A DNA stretch of 64,000 bases, taken from positions 2,790,001 to 2,854,000 of the forward strand of contig NZ_AP025497.1 in NCBI RefSeq assembly GCF_024347535.1, written 5' to 3'. The DNA comes from Vibrio kanaloae (GTDB lineage: Bacteria; Pseudomonadota; Gammaproteobacteria; Enterobacterales; Vibrionaceae). Within the stretch, counting starts at the first letter, position 1; the number at the start of each line of letters is the position of its first letter. This document shows positions 1-17,883 of this stretch, piece after piece. The notes beneath the pieces are model-generated. The model was not told where the DNA came from. It did no database searches and saw nothing but the letters and a program-made list of their open reading frames with translations. The position numbers and the translations under genes are program-made.

Positions 1-2724
1 TTCAAGCGTGACAGGCTTAGTGCGAGGCTTCTTACGATTATGTTGATCACGAACGCGATCATAATCGATATCCAATTTTTCGACGAAAGCAGGCTTCAAT
101 TCATCAGAAAGTAGTGAAGTACAAACACCTACAGCACGAGAAGCGTTGTTTACGTAAACCACTGGCTCAGAATAGTTCTGTTCAATCTTAACCGCGGTGT
201 GCGCTTTAGAGGTGGTTGCGCCACCAATCAGAAGAGGCAGCTTGAAACCCTGTCTCTCCATCTCTTTAGCAACATGTACCATTTCATCAAGAGACGGTGT
301 AATCAGTCCAGACAGGCCAATGATGTCGACATTCTCTTCTTTGGCTACCTTAAGAATCTTCTCGCAAGAAACCATGACACCCAGGTCGATAATCTCGTAG
401 TTATTACATTGTAAAACCACACCAACGATGTTTTTACCAATATCATGTACATCACCTTTAACGGTCGCTAACAAAATTTTCCCGTTAGTTGCGCCCACTT
501 CTTTGGATGCATTGATGAAAGGTTCTAAATGGGCAACCGCCTGTTTCATCACACGCGCAGACTTTACAACCTGTGGTAAGAACATCTTACCTTCACCAAA
601 TAGGTCACCAACAACGTTCATACCGTCCATTAGAGGGCCTTCAATCACCTCGATAGGACGCGAAGCATTAACACGAGCCTCTTCAGTATCCTCGACAATA
701 AAGTCTGTAATACCTTTAACCAGAGAATGCTCCAAGCGCTTCTCTACAGGCCATGTTCTCCACTCTAGCGCCGATTTATCTTCGACTTTACCCACCGCTC
801 GCTCTAGGTACTCGGTTGCCATATCAAGCAAGCGCTCCGTCGAATCATCGCGACGGTTCAATACTACATCTTCAACGGCATCACGCAGATCTTCTGGAAC
901 GTTATCGTAAATCTCTAGCTGACCAGCGTTAACGATGCCCATATCCATACCGTTTTTAAAACAGTGATATAGAAATACAGCGTGGATAGCTTCACGAACG
1001 TAGTTGTTGCCACGGAATGAGAACGACACATTCGACACACCACCAGAGATCATCGCATGCGGGAGATCGCGTTTGATGTCTCCTACCGCTTCAATGAAAT
1101 CAACCGCGTAGTTGTTATGCTCATCAATACCAGTCGCAACCGCGAAGATGTTCGGGTCAAAAATAATATCTTCTGGCGGGAAACCGACTTCATCAACAAG
1201 AATATGGTAGGCATTGGTACAGATCTCAACTTTACGCTCTCGAGTATCAGCCTGCCCGACTTCATCGAACGCCATCACGATGACAGCTGCACCATAACGA
1301 CGAACTAATTTAGCTTGCTCGACAAACTTCTCTTTGCCTTCTTTCAAAGATATTGAGTTAACAATACCTTTGCCTTGAATACATTTCAGGCCAGCTTCGA
1401 TAACTTCCCACTTAGAAGAGTCGACCATGACAGGTACTTTCGAGATCTCTGGTTCAGAGGCACATAGGTTCAGGAATTTAACCATGCACGCCTCGGCGTC
1501 TAGCATCCCTTCATCCATGTTGATATCGATAATTTGAGCGCCATTCTCAACTTGCTCTCGGGCTACACTCAACGCTTCATCGTAAAGCTCATCTTTGATC
1601 AAGCGTTTGAAGCGTGCAGAACCAGTAACATTAGTACGTTCACCCACGTTTACAAATAAAGACTCTTTCGTGATTGTCAGAGGTTCCAAACCGGATAAGC
1701 GACACGACACAGATAGGTTAGGCAACTGACGTGGTGTTACCCCCTCTACAGCCTCAGCCATCTGGCGAATATGTTCGGGCGTGGTACCACAACAGCCACC
1801 AATTAAGTTCAAGAAGCCACTTTCAGCCCACTCTTTAACATGCTCTGCCATCTCTTCTGGTGAAAGATCATACTCACCAAAGGCATTAGGTAAACCAGCG
1901 TTAGGATGAGCAGAAACATGACATTCAGAGATACGAGACATCTCGCTGACATATTCTCGTAGCTCATCCGGGCCCAATGCACAGTTCAAACCAAATGAAA
2001 TAGGCTTAACGTGACGAAGGGCGTTGTAGAATGCTTCCGTCGTTTGTCCTGAAAGCGTTCGGCCTGATGCATCAGTTATGGTTCCGGAAATCATCACAGG
2101 AAGCGTGATGCCTACTTCTTCAAAAACAGATTCAACAGCAAAAGAACAAGCTTTAGCGTTTAACGTATCGAAGATGGTTTCGATAAGAATAAGATCTGAG
2201 CCGCCTTTGATAAGAGCACGAGTGGACTCAGAATAAGCTTCAACAAGTTCATCAAAGCTAACATTACGGTAACCGGGGTCATTCACATCTGGGGAGATAG
2301 AACAAGTTCGGTTGGTTGGACCTAGTACACCCGCGACAAAACGAGGTTTTTCTGGGGTTTTTGCTGTCCATTTATCAGCGGCTTCACGAGCTAGCTTAGC
2401 AGCAGCAAAGTTAATCTCTTCACTAAGACCTTCCATATCGTAGTCAGCCATAGCGATGGTTGTAGCATTAAAGGTATTGGTCTCAAGGATATCCGCCCCT
2501 GCTTCCAGGTATTTTTCATGGATATCTTTGATAAGATTGGGCTGTGTAAGTACCAATAGGTCGTTGTTGCCTTTTAAATCACTATGCCATTCAGCGAAAC
2601 GTTCACCACGATAGTCGTGTTCTTCCAATTTATAGTCCTGAATCATGGTACCCATGCCACCATCAATCAGTAAAATTCGTTGCTTCAACAAAGCTTCAAT
2701 CTTTTGCCTTACATTACTTCCCAC
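1..2724 (-). CDS. metH: Cobalamin-dependent methionine synthase, 3' end cut by window edge
   Basis: MetH transfers a methyl group from methyltetrahydrofolate through cobalamin to homocysteine, the last step of methionine synthesis. The frame is open for 908 codons and runs off the left edge. Visible in order are the homocysteine domain with zinc-ligand cysteines (GLNCALG near residue 248, GGCCGT near 311), the pterin domain ([12 protein letters not shown] near 360) and the cobalamin domain (GDVHDIGKN, cobalt-ligand His near 758). The C-terminal AdoMet reactivation domain, about 300 residues in the family, lies outside the window. The GTG start at 2724 was chosen because GAGG stands 7 bases upstream and the protein then begins [13 protein letters not shown], as expected for the family. 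It diverges from the antiporter gene, and a MetJ-box operator lies between them. Confidence 0.97.
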   Translation of the reverse strand, partial: MGSNVRQKIEALLKQRILLIDGGMGTMIQDYKLEEHDYRGERFAEWHSDLKGNNDLLVLTQPNLIKDIHEKYLEAGADILETNTFNATTIAMADYDMEGLSEEINFAAAKLAREAADKWTAKTPEKPRFVAGVLGPTNRTCSISPDVNDPGYRNVSFDELVEAYSESTRALIKGGSDLILIETIFDTLNAKACSFAVESVFEEVGITLPVMISGTITDASGRTLSGQTTEAFYNALRHVKPISFGLNCALGPDELREYVSEMSRISECHVSAHPNAGLPNAFGEYDLSPEEMAEHVKEWAESGFLNLIGGCCGTTPEHIRQMAEAVEGVTPRQLPNLSVSCRLSGLEPLTITKESLFVNVGERTNVTGSARFKRLIKDELYDEALSVAREQVENGAQIIDINMDEGMLDAEACMVKFLNLCASEPEISKVPVMVDSSKWEVIEAGLKCIQGKGIVNSISLKEGKEKFVEQAKLVRRYGAAVIVMAFDEVGQADTRERKVEICTNAYHILVDEVGFPPEDIIFDPNIFAVATGIDEHNNYAVDFIEAVGDIKRDLPHAMISGGVSNVSFSFRGNNYVREAIHAVFLYHCFKNGMDMGIVNAGQLEIYDNVPEDLRDAVEDVVLNRRDDSTERLLDMATEYLERAVGKVEDKSALEWRTWPVEKRLEHSLVKGITDFIVEDTEEARVNASRPIEVIEGPLMDGMNVVGDLFGEGKMFLPQVVKSARVMKQAVAHLEPFINASKEVGATNGKILLATVKGDVHDIGKNIVGVVLQCNNYEIIDLGVMVSCEKILKVAKEENVDIIGLSGLITPSLDEMVHVAKEMERQGFKLPLLIGGATTSKAHTAVKIEQNYSEPVVYVNNASRAVGVCTSLLSDELKPAFVEKLDIDYDRVRDQHNRKKPRTKPVTLE

Positions 2725-2774
2725 GGTACAACCTCATTCCTTTAATTATCTCTCCATCCTATCACACATTAAAA

Positions 2775-2790
2775 AGGAGTCTAGACGTCT
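2775..2790. promoter_or_regulatory. Candidate MetJ operator, two adjacent met boxes
   Basis: Bases 2783-2790 are AGACGTCT, the exact MetJ met-box consensus. The eight bases directly before it (2775-2782, AGGAGTCT) match at 6 of 8. MetJ dimers bind cooperatively to adjacent 8-bp boxes, so this arrangement, about 50-60 bp upstream of the metH start, fits repression of metH by MetJ with S-adenosylmethionine. The operator could also affect the divergent antiporter gene. The regulator itself is not in the window. Confidence 0.6.
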
Positions 2791-2892
2791 AAAACAGGAA
2801 ATTGATTACCGACTAATAACAAAAAGTGTTTGCTATTTGAGCATGAGACAACGAAAATTCACGTTTATACTTTGTTACATATTGGAATCCCA

Positions 2893-4173
2893 ATGTCGGT
2901 TTACTACACCTTATGTTTCTTGTCTGCAGCAGCCATGCTGATTGCTTTCGTCAATAGTAAAATTGGTAAAATGCAGACAACTATCGCCATCACTGCTGGC
3001 TCGATGATGTTATCTCTATTAATTATCATTGCAGGACAAAACAATTGGTTCCAATTGGCTGACATCGCCTCAGAAACCGTTGACAGTATCAACTTTGAAG
3101 ACTTCCTACTCAAAGGAATACTAGGATTTTTACTTTTTGCTGGCGGCCTGGGGATTAAATTACCGAATCTAAAAGACCAGAAGTGGGAAATAACAGTACT
3201 CGCTCTTGGTGCAACGCTGTTTTCAACATTCTTTATCGGCTTTGTTCTCTACGGGTTCTGTCAGTTCATTGGTATTCAATTTGACCTGATTTATTGCTTA
3301 CTCTTTGGGTCTTTAATCTCTCCAACCGATCCAATCGCCGTCTTAGCTATCGTAAAAAAACTCGATGCTCCAAAACGGATCTCAACTCAAATTGAGGGAG
3401 AATCTCTATTTAATGATGGTTTTGGCTTAGTTATATTCGTTACTCTATTTACCATTGCATTCGGGACAGAGGCTCCAACAGTTGGTAGTGTAACTATGCT
3501 ATTCGTCCAAGAAGCTATTGGGGGGATCGTCTATGGCTTTGCTTTAGGTTTACTGTTCCACTACCTAATCAGCAATACCGATGATCACTCAATGGAATTA
3601 CTGCTAACGCTCGGCATACCAACTGCGGGCTATGCCTTCGCTGAGGTTCTACACGTATCTGGGCCATTAGCAATGGTAGTCTCTGGAATCATGATTGGAA
3701 ACTGGACGAGGTTCATTGGCTTTTCAAAAGAGAGTGAGGATCATCTAGACCATTTCTGGGAGCTGATAGATGAATTCTTAAACGGCGTATTATTCTTATT
3801 AATAGGTATGTCGATGTTGCTATTTAAGTTCCATCAAGAGGATTGGATCTTAATGGCATTCGCTGTCCCCCTCGTATTAAGCGCTCGCTACCTAAGTGTT
3901 TTCTTATCCTATGTCGGATTTAAACGATTTAGAATTTATAACCCATGGTCAATTAACATTCTCACTTGGGGTGGGCTTCGTGGTGGCTTGGCTCTAGCAA
4001 TGGCACTTTCAATCCCTTCTGGTATTTGGGTAGTTGAAGAGAAGCTCATCGATGTAAAAGAAATCATACTCGTCATGACCTATGCAGTTGTTGTGTTCTC
4101 TATTCTAGTTCAAGGCTCAACCATTACTCCAATGATAGAGAAGGCGAAACAAGCTGAGAAAGAGCTAGATTAA
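2893..4173 (+). CDS. CPA1-family Na+/H+ antiporter
   Basis: A 426-residue inner-membrane protein with about 12 hydrophobic segments, of the sodium/hydrogen exchanger (NhaP-like, CPA1) family. The family exchanges cytoplasmic Na+ or K+ for external protons. Family signatures are SPTDPIAVLAIV near residue 135, where Asp is the ion-binding residue, EGESLFNDGFGLV near 165 and TWGGLRGGLALAMAL near 360. An in-frame TTG at 2830 would add 21 residues. ATG 2893 is preferred because MSVYYTLCFLSAAAML starts directly with the first membrane segment. It is transcribed away from metH and followed by a terminator. The substrate ion cannot be read from the sequence. Confidence 0.88.
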   Translation: MSVYYTLCFLSAAAMLIAFVNSKIGKMQTTIAITAGSMMLSLLIIIAGQNNWFQLADIASETVDSINFEDFLLKGILGFLLFAGGLGIKLPNLKDQKWEITVLALGATLFSTFFIGFVLYGFCQFIGIQFDLIYCLLFGSLISPTDPIAVLAIVKKLDAPKRISTQIEGESLFNDGFGLVIFVTLFTIAFGTEAPTVGSVTMLFVQEAIGGIVYGFALGLLFHYLISNTDDHSMELLLTLGIPTAGYAFAEVLHVSGPLAMVVSGIMIGNWTRFIGFSKESEDHLDHFWELIDEFLNGVLFLLIGMSMLLFKFHQEDWILMAFAVPLVLSARYLSVFLSYVGFKRFRIYNPWSINILTWGGLRGGLALAMALSIPSGIWVVEEKLIDVKEIILVMTYAVVVFSILVQGSTITPMIEKAKQAEKELD

Positions 4174-4190
4174 CATCTAAAAATATTAAA

Positions 4191-4220
4191 TCAGGCTGCC
4201 TAATTTAGGTGGCCTTTTTT
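4191..4220 (+). terminator. Rho-independent terminator of the antiporter gene
   Basis: AGGCTGCC (4193-4200) pairs with GGTGGCCT (4208-4215) across a 7-base loop, with two G-U pairs, and is followed by six T. It sits 18 bp after the antiporter stop codon. Confidence 0.8.
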
Positions 4221-4332
4221 GTACCTGCTAAAAACTAACCACTCCAATTTTTCCACAATCAAAACAAAATATATGTGTAAAAACTCAAGATGAAAGATAT
4301 ACGGGGATGATTAGAACAATCAAAGGCGCCTA

Positions 4333-4416
4333 TGTGGGCTAAACGCTAGAACTCCCACACGCGCTGTTTTGGTAAATCGGGGAATCCGCTGCTCTACGAA
4401 TGACATGTTCAACACC
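4333..4416 (-). pseudogene. Degenerate tRNA-Trp-like copy 1
   Basis: The most distal and most eroded unit. The T-arm side is disrupted, the chimeric anticodon region (gctgttttggtaaatcggg on the plus strand) is kept, and the D-arm is replaced by a sequence shared with copy 2 (near ATGACATGTT). No tRNA fold is possible. Confidence 0.75.
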
Positions 4417-4459
4417 AAAAAGTAAAAAGGCTTCAGTCTTTCGACTAGAGCCTTAAATA

Positions 4460-4549
4460 TGGCAGGGGTGGAGAGATTCGAACTCCCAACACGCGCTGTT
4501 TTGGTAAGTCGGGGAATCCGCTGCTCTGCTAATGACATGTTTCAACACC
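4460..4549 (-). pseudogene. tRNA-Trp-like copy 2 with expanded anticodon loop
   Basis: The 3' half (T-arm and CCA) is identical to tRNA-Trp. The anticodon loop carries the 16-17 base replacement, and the D-arm 5' side is replaced by unrelated bases. The first three acceptor bases are missing, so it cannot form a normal tRNA. Confidence 0.8.
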
Positions 4550-4561
4550 AAAAAGTAAAAA

Positions 4562-4585
4562 GGCTCCAGTCTTGCGACTAGAGCC
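4562..4585 (-). terminator. Repeat-unit terminator hairpin
   Basis: Read on the minus strand, GGCTCTAGTC and GACTGGAGCC pair (one mismatch) around the tetraloop GCAA and are followed by a T-run. The same hairpin recurs at 4429-4453, 4691-4714, 5913-5936 and 6042-6065, once per repeat unit. Confidence 0.8.
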
Positions 4586-4592
4586 TTAAATA

Positions 4593-4678
4593 TGGCAGGG
4601 GTGGAGAGATTCGAACTCCCAACACGCGCTGTTTTGGTAAATCGGGGAATCCGCTGCTCTGCTAATTGGAGCTACACC
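4593..4678 (-). pseudogene. tRNA-Trp-like copy 3 with expanded anticodon loop
   Basis: The best-preserved damaged copy. D-arm, variable region, T-arm and CCA match the real tRNA-Trp. The 5' acceptor strand is short by three bases, and the anticodon 3' strand is replaced, so the GCGGA/TCCGC stem cannot form. Confidence 0.82.
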
Positions 4679-4768
4679 AAAAAGTAAAAAGGCTCCAGTC
4701 TTACGACTAGAGCCTTAAATATGGTAGGGGTGGAGAGATTCGAACTCCCAACACGCGCTGTTTTAGTA

Positions 4769-5860
4769 ATACCAATTCCATTAATTAACTTACCAATCGA
4801 GTCCAATCTCTAAAGCAGAGGGATTGGACTCTTCGTTTATCTTCACAAAAACTGTTCCAAGCATTGCATACTGAGTTCACTATATCGTTATAGTTTTCAA
4901 AACACCTATTCGCTAACTTGTATTGTCGAAGCCATTGCCAAACTTGTTCTATCGGGTTTAATTCAGGTGAATATGGCGGGATATGGATTATCGTGATGTT
5001 CTTAAAATGATTGGCTAAATGTGTTTGATGCCAGCTCGCTTGATCCATAATAACCACGGAATGTTTACCTCTAGGGGTCGCCGTTGAGATTAATTCAAGA
5101 TGCTTCGTCATTGCTTCCATGTTGCTTAACGGTGAAACAATAGCTTCAGCTTCGCCTGTATTGATACAAACGGCTCCAAACAAATAAGCATACTCAAATT
5201 GTTGCTGTTGAACGGCTCTAGGTCGAGTTCCTTTTTCTGCCCAAATCTTGGTTGTGGTATTGCGTTGACCAAATCTAGCTTCATCTTGAAACCAAACAAG
5301 CACTTCTTTTAAGTGGATATGCCCAGGGATCTTAAGGATCGTTTCTATTGGGAATTTTTTTAAAAGATTCTTGAGCTTCTTCTGATTGTTTTGGGTGCTT
5401 TGAACGTGTTGTTATCCAACTCAAATTAAGTTCATGCAGTAAGCGGTATACACCGGATGGTTGGTAAGATATATCAAATTCATCAAGGATGAATTGTGTG
5501 ATATCACTCCCTTGTAAGCGCCCACCCTCAGGTTTTATTGCATTTGAAGTGACGTATTCTTTAAGATGTTTTTTTTGCTCAATAGTGAGTCTGGAAGGTC
5601 TTCCTGTATGAGGTTTTTCTACTAACCCTTCAACACCAAAATCAAGATAGGCCTTGATCCATTTATTCACACTGAGACGACTGACTTTAAGGAATGACGC
5701 GATTTCAGTTCGATTTTTACCATCGATAAAGTGAGAGACTGCGAGTAATCTTAGCCTCAACCTCGCGTTGGAGGTTGTGCCGATAAGCTTTGATAAATCT
5801 GAGTTCATATAGGCTCCTTTCAGAGTCTATATTAGATCATTAATTTAATGGAATTGGTAT
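4769..5860 (-). mobile_element. IS630-type insertion sequence, about 1.09 kb
   Basis: The terminal inverted repeat is ATACCAATTCCATTAA on the left and its complement TTAATGGAATTGGTAT on the right. Comparison with the uninterrupted repeat units shows insertion into the sequence GTAAATC, with TA (or TAA) duplicated at the edges. TA duplication is the IS630/Tc1 rule. The element encodes one transposase in two overlapping frames on the minus strand. The exact outer base cannot be fixed because target and ends both consist of A and T. Confidence 0.88.
4785..5808 (-). CDS. IS630-family DDE transposase in two frames (possible pseudogene)
   Basis: The N-terminal part (5332-5808, 158 residues) carries helix-turn-helix DNA-binding segments. 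The C-terminal part (frame ending at 4785) carries the catalytic DDE triad: Asp in VWFQDEARFGQ, Asp in IMDQASWHQ and Glu in NPIEQVWQWLR. The two frames meet at an A7 run just before codons for IPNRNDP-stop. Removing one A joins them as QESFKKFPIETILKIPGH, a sensible IS630 sequence. This is either a one-base inactivating mutation or slippage at the A-run producing full-length enzyme. The joined protein would be about 340 residues, normal for the family. It is the only transposase in the window. Confidence 0.85.
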
Positions 5861-5943
5861 AAATCGGGGAATCCGCTGATCTGCTAATTGAAGCTACACC
5901 AAAAAGTAAAAAGGCTCCAGTCTTACGACTAGAGCCTTAAATA

Positions 5944-6029
5944 TGGTAGGGGTGGAGAGATTCGAACTCCCAACACGCGCTGTTTTGGTAAATCGGGGAA
6001 TCCGCTGATCTGCTAATTGGAGCTACACC
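5944..6029 (-). pseudogene. tRNA-Trp-like copy 5 with expanded anticodon loop
   Basis: The damaged copy closest to the genuine tRNA-Trp. It has the shared anticodon-loop replacement, TACCA at the 3' end, the shortened 5' acceptor strand, and a GATC variant in the D-stem (ctgatctgc on the plus strand) also seen in copy 4. Confidence 0.82.
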
Positions 6030-6035
6030 AAAAAG

Positions 6036-6066
6036 TAAAAAGGCTCCAGTCTTGCGACTAGAGCCT
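6036..6066 (-). terminator. Terminator after tRNA-Trp
   Basis: A 10-bp stem with a GCAA loop, followed on the minus strand by a T-run (plus-strand A at 6037-6041). It begins 7 bp after the tRNA-Trp CCA end and is the original of the hairpin copied in every array unit. Confidence 0.85.
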
Positions 6067-6072
6067 TAAATA

Positions 6073-6149
<77 letters not shown>

Positions 6150-6173
6150 AAAACTTTATCTTACTTCAAATTC

Positions 6174-6198
6174 GAAAAAACCTCGCACTAGGCGAGGT
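6174..6198 (-). terminator. Terminator-like hairpin between tRNA-Asp and tRNA-Trp
   Basis: On the minus strand CCTCGCCTAGTGCGAGG folds with a 6-bp stem and is followed by six T. It would end transcription of the rRNA operon before tRNA-Trp, or act as a partial terminator or processing stem. Confidence 0.75.
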
Positions 6199-6209
6199 GT
6201 TCGAATAAG

Positions 6210-6286
6210 TGGCGGAGTGGACGGGACTCGAACCCGCGACCCCCGGCGTGACAGGCCGGTATTCTAACCAACTGAACTACCACTCC
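6210..6286 (-). tRNA. tRNA-Asp (GTC)
   Basis: A 77-base cloverleaf with encoded CCA: acceptor GGAGTGG/CCACTCC, anticodon stem CCGGC/GCCGG, loop CTGTCAC with anticodon GTC. It lies 67 bp after the 5S gene and is therefore the distal tRNA of the downstream rRNA operon. Confidence 0.97.
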
Positions 6287-6353
6287 GCAGTGGTCAACTC
6301 ACCAAGTGAGCGTCCATATCTCCAGGTCGGTCAACCTAAAGATTTAATTTAAA

Positions 6354-6470
6354 GCCTGGCGATGTCCTACTCTCACATGGGGAAGCCCCACACTACCATC
6401 GGCGCTATTGTGTTTCACTACTGAGTTCGGCATGGAATCAGGTGGGTCCACAATGCTATGGTCGCCAAGC
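6354..6470 (-). rRNA. rrf: 5S ribosomal RNA, downstream operon
   Basis: About 117 bases. On the minus strand it begins GCTTGGCGACCATAG and ends CGCCAGGC, the closing helix of 5S rRNA. It differs from the other copy at one position (6437 A against G in the 12121 line). Ends are estimated from the conserved closing stem. Confidence 0.95.
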
Positions 6471-6607
6471 AAATTCTGTTTAATTGACGCCTCTGCGACA
6501 ATTAATAATTCGGAAAGCTGTTTCTCTATTCAATAGAGCAATAAAAGTCTCTTCAAACGCATTCAAGGTCTGTCTCTTTGAGTCCACAAAACCCCTTGGG
6601 TGTTGTA

Positions 6608-9499
<2,892 letters not shown>

Positions 9500-9768
9500 A
9501 TACAACCCGAAAGGGTTTCTATTTGCTTTCACTTTAAAAAGTAAAGACAAATAAGCGTATGGCAACTAACCAAGGTTTTTGGTTGTCATCAAGAAGGGTT
9601 AATTCTCAATGACTGTTTGCCGGACTCAATTGTGATTCAAACTAAGTTTGAATCGAATACAAGACACTTGAATGTGTTTGTTGTGTTTATCTAATGAAAG
9701 ATAAACATTGAGAACTTTTAAATTTGATTGAATTACTCGTAAGTAATCAATCAGTCAGCTTTCCAAAT

Positions 9769-9779
9769 TGTTAAAGAGC
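9769..9779 (-). promoter_or_regulatory. boxA antitermination site before 23S, downstream operon
   Basis: The minus strand reads GCTCTTTAACA, the rrn boxA consensus bound by NusB/S10 for antitermination. It lies in the spacer between tRNA-Ala and 23S. Confidence 0.8.
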
Positions 9780-9834
9780 TTGATTCAATAAATTAAACCA
9801 TTTTTAAAGACTCTCTTAAGAGAATACTTAAAGA

Positions 9835-9910
9835 TGGTGGAGCTATGCGGGATCGAACCGCAGACCTCCTGCGTGCAAGGCAGGCGCTCTCCCAGCTGAG
9901 CTATAGCCCC
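9835..9910 (-). tRNA. tRNA-Ala (TGC) in the 16S-23S spacer
   Basis: A 76-base cloverleaf with encoded CCA, acceptor GGGGCTA, anticodon loop CTTGCAC with anticodon TGC. It follows tRNA-Ile, the usual Ile-Ala spacer order. Confidence 0.98.
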
Positions 9911-9924
9911 ATCTAGGTCGATAT

Positions 9925-10001
9925 TGGTGGGTCTGAGTGGACTTGAACCACCGACCTCCCGCTTATCAGGCGAGCGCTCTAACCAGCTGAGCTACAGACC
10001 C
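9925..10001 (-). tRNA. tRNA-Ile (GAT) in the 16S-23S spacer
   Basis: A 77-base cloverleaf with encoded CCA, acceptor GGGTCTG, anticodon loop CTGATAA with anticodon GAT. It is first in the spacer after 16S. Confidence 0.98.
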
Positions 10002-10068
10002 AATATCGTCTCTTAACTTTTCTAAACCTAATCAATCTGTGTGGACACTCATCGTCAATATCTTCGTA

Positions 10069-11621
<1,553 letters not shown>

Positions 11622-11883
11622 AAGATTTTGTGACTCAACGAATACTGACTTCAAAACTAATATTCATTCGAAAATGAACATGTAATTCTAAAGCTATTAC
11701 CATTCCAACAGAATGGTAATGAATTGACTGTGCCAAATAACCCCTCTCTATAAAGAAAGTAGTTATTCGTATTGGTCACTCAGTTCATTGAAATCATTGT
11801 GTTACCGAAGTAACTGCTATTACCTAAGTAATAACGTTTTGATATTCATCAACGAGTGCCCACACAGATTGATAGGTTTAAAT

Positions 11884-11894
11884 TGTTAAAGAGC
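11884..11894 (-). promoter_or_regulatory. boxA in the leader of the downstream rRNA operon
   Basis: The minus strand reads GCTCTTTAACA, the rrn boxA, about 50 bases after the predicted transcription start. Confidence 0.78.
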
Positions 11895-11948
11895 GTGTTC
11901 TCTAAAAAGAGAACGCTTTCAGTGCCTTAGCACTTAAGCAGGACGCGT

Positions 11949-11976
11949 ATAATACGCTTTCCACTTTGAAAGTCAA
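11949..11976 (-). promoter_or_regulatory. Promoter of the downstream rRNA operon
   Basis: Read on the minus strand: -35 TTGACT (11971-11976), 16-bp spacer, -10 TATTAT (11949-11954), then a GC-rich discriminator ACGCGTCC typical of stringently controlled stable-RNA promoters. It lies in the 458-bp interval between the 5S gene of the upstream operon and the 16S gene of the downstream one, so the second operon does not depend only on read-through. Confidence 0.8.
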
Positions 11977-12079
11977 CATAAAATACTAAGAAAACTTAGA
12001 ACCCTATGGTGACTTGTCTATTACATAGACAAAGTCGAACTTTTTGTCTTCACTTTCAAAAAAGTGAAAATAAATAAGA

Positions 12080-12196
12080 GCCTGGCGATGTCCTACTCTC
12101 ACATGGGGAAGCCCCACACTACCATCGGCGCTATTGTGTTTCACTACTGAGTTCGGCATGGAGTCAGGTGGGTCCACAATGCTATGGTCGCCAAGC
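12080..12196 (-). rRNA. rrf: 5S ribosomal RNA, upstream operon
   Basis: 117 bases with the same ends as the 5S gene at 6354, and one base different. No tRNA follows it, and the next transcribed feature is the second rrn promoter. Confidence 0.95.
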
Positions 12197-12333
12197 AAAT
12201 TCTGTTTAATTGACGCCTCTGCGACAATTAATAATTCGGAAAGCTGTTACTCTATTCAATAGAGCAATAAAAGTCTCTTCAAACGCATTCAAGGTCTGTC
12301 TCTTTGAGTCCACAAAACCCCTTGGGTGTTGTA

Positions 12334-15225
<2,892 letters not shown>

Positions 15226-15694
15226 ATACAACCCGAAAGGGTTTCTATTTGCTTTCACTTTAAAAAGTGAAGACAAATAAGCGTATGGCAACTAACCAAG
15301 GTTTTTGGTTGTCATCAAGAAGGGTTAATTCCTGATAACTGTTTGCCGGACTCAATTTACTTTTTGTTTCCACTTTTTAATAAAAAGTAGAATCAAAAAA
15401 TGAACAATCATTTCTGATCATTCGAATACAAGACACTTGAATGTGTTTGTTGTGTTTATCAATAAAGATAAACATTGAGAACTTTTAAATTTGATTAACT
15501 TAATCACAGCCTTGAGCTGTTTGATTTTACTGTTTAAAGTGAAAACCAATTAAGTAATCAGTCAGCTTTCCAAATTGTTAAAGAGCATAAAGCAAAAAGC
15601 TTTAATCAATAACTTACGTTATTAATTAAAGCTCTGGCTTTAACTAAATCTAAACCATCAATCTGTGTGGACACTCATCGTCAATATCTTCGTA
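15226..15694 (-). other. 16S-23S spacer without tRNA, upstream operon
   Basis: This 469-bp spacer has no tRNA cloverleaf, while the other operon's 569-bp spacer carries Ile and Ala tRNAs. It keeps a boxA (15576-15586) and conserved processing sequence at both ends. The middle (about 15350-15660) is unrelated to the other spacer. Confidence 0.85.
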
Positions 15695-17247
<1,553 letters not shown>

Positions 17248-17510
17248 AAGATTTTGTCGGCTCAATGAATACTGACTTCAAAACTACAAAAAGTAATTCT
17301 AAAGCTATTATCTTTCCAACAGAAAGATAATGAATTGACTGTGCCAAATAACCCCTCTCTATAAAGAAAGTCGTTATTCGTATTGGTCACTCAGTTCATT
17401 GAAACCAAAGTTGATTCCGAGGAATCTGTTTTACTTCTCTTAATAAAAAGGGAAGATAAAACGTTTTGATATTCATCAACGAGTGCCCACACAGATTGAT
17501 AGGTTTAAAT

Positions 17511-17521
17511 TGTTAAAGAGC
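17511..17521 (-). promoter_or_regulatory. boxA in the leader of the upstream rRNA operon
   Basis: The minus strand reads GCTCTTTAACA, as in the other leader and both spacers, about 45 bases after promoter P2. Confidence 0.78.
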
Positions 17522-17562
17522 TTCTCTTCGTTGTGACTTACATCACTTCGGAAGAGGCGGCT

Positions 17563-17590
17563 ATTCTAGCGATTTAATTCTCAGTGTCAA
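17563..17590 (-). promoter_or_regulatory. Promoter P2 of the upstream rRNA operon
   Basis: On the minus strand: -35 TTGACA (17585-17590), 16-bp spacer, -10 TAGAAT (17563-17568), followed by AGCCGCC. The consensus -35 and GC-rich start region are typical of rrn promoters. Confidence 0.8.
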
Positions 17591-17710
17591 ACACTTTTAA
17601 AAATTAATTTCTACTTTCTAAAAGTAGGAGCGAATTATCACTTAAAGCTAGTTGCCTTACTAACATTCTTCGTTGAAGCCTTGTGGCGTCTACCGTGTCA
17701 GTGAGGCGGC

Positions 17711-17738
17711 ATTATAGAGATGTTCATCACATTGGCAA
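17711..17738 (-). promoter_or_regulatory. Promoter P1 of the upstream rRNA operon
   Basis: On the minus strand: -35 TTGCCA (17733-17738), 16-bp spacer, perfect -10 TATAAT (17711-17716), followed by GCCGCC. It lies 148 bp upstream of P2, giving the P1/P2 layout known from E. coli rrn operons. The A/T-rich sequence at 17740-17840 could serve as an UP element and Fis region. Confidence 0.8.
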
Positions 17739-17845
17739 GTGTTTATTAAAGAAAAATGCAAAAACAACCATCACATGACGAATAAACACTCAAACCCTTA
17801 TTTTTATAACTTTAACTACAAAATAACTACACAATAACCACAGAC

Positions 17846-17854
17846 TTATCCACA
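17846..17854 (+). promoter_or_regulatory. Perfect DnaA box
   Basis: TTATCCACA, the strict DnaA-box consensus, lies between the cysH terminator and rrn promoter P1. It is single, and its role is unknown. Confidence 0.5.
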
Positions 17855-17883
17855 ATCGCTCTAATTTCATCCCCTAGAAACTA

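Larger units (their letters stand above)
4722..5900 (-). pseudogene. tRNA-Trp-like copy 4, split by an IS630-type element
   Basis: The 3' half lies at 4722-4768 and the 5' half at 5861-5900. The insertion sequence sits inside the expanded anticodon loop. The CCA end reads TACCA rather than GCCA, a change shared with copy 5. Confidence 0.85.

Noticed and set aside
428..910. A 160-codon plus-strand frame opposite metH
   Set aside because: It is antisense to conserved MetH domains, has no ribosome site, and its composition mirrors the MetH codons.
2645..2941. A 98-codon plus-strand frame spanning the metH start and the antiporter start
   Set aside because: It overlaps both real genes out of frame and crosses their promoter region.
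4320..4538. A 72-codon minus-strand frame with repeated EQRIPR-TKTARVG
   Set aside because: It is translation of the pseudo-tRNA repeat units and ends with the repeat. Not a gene.
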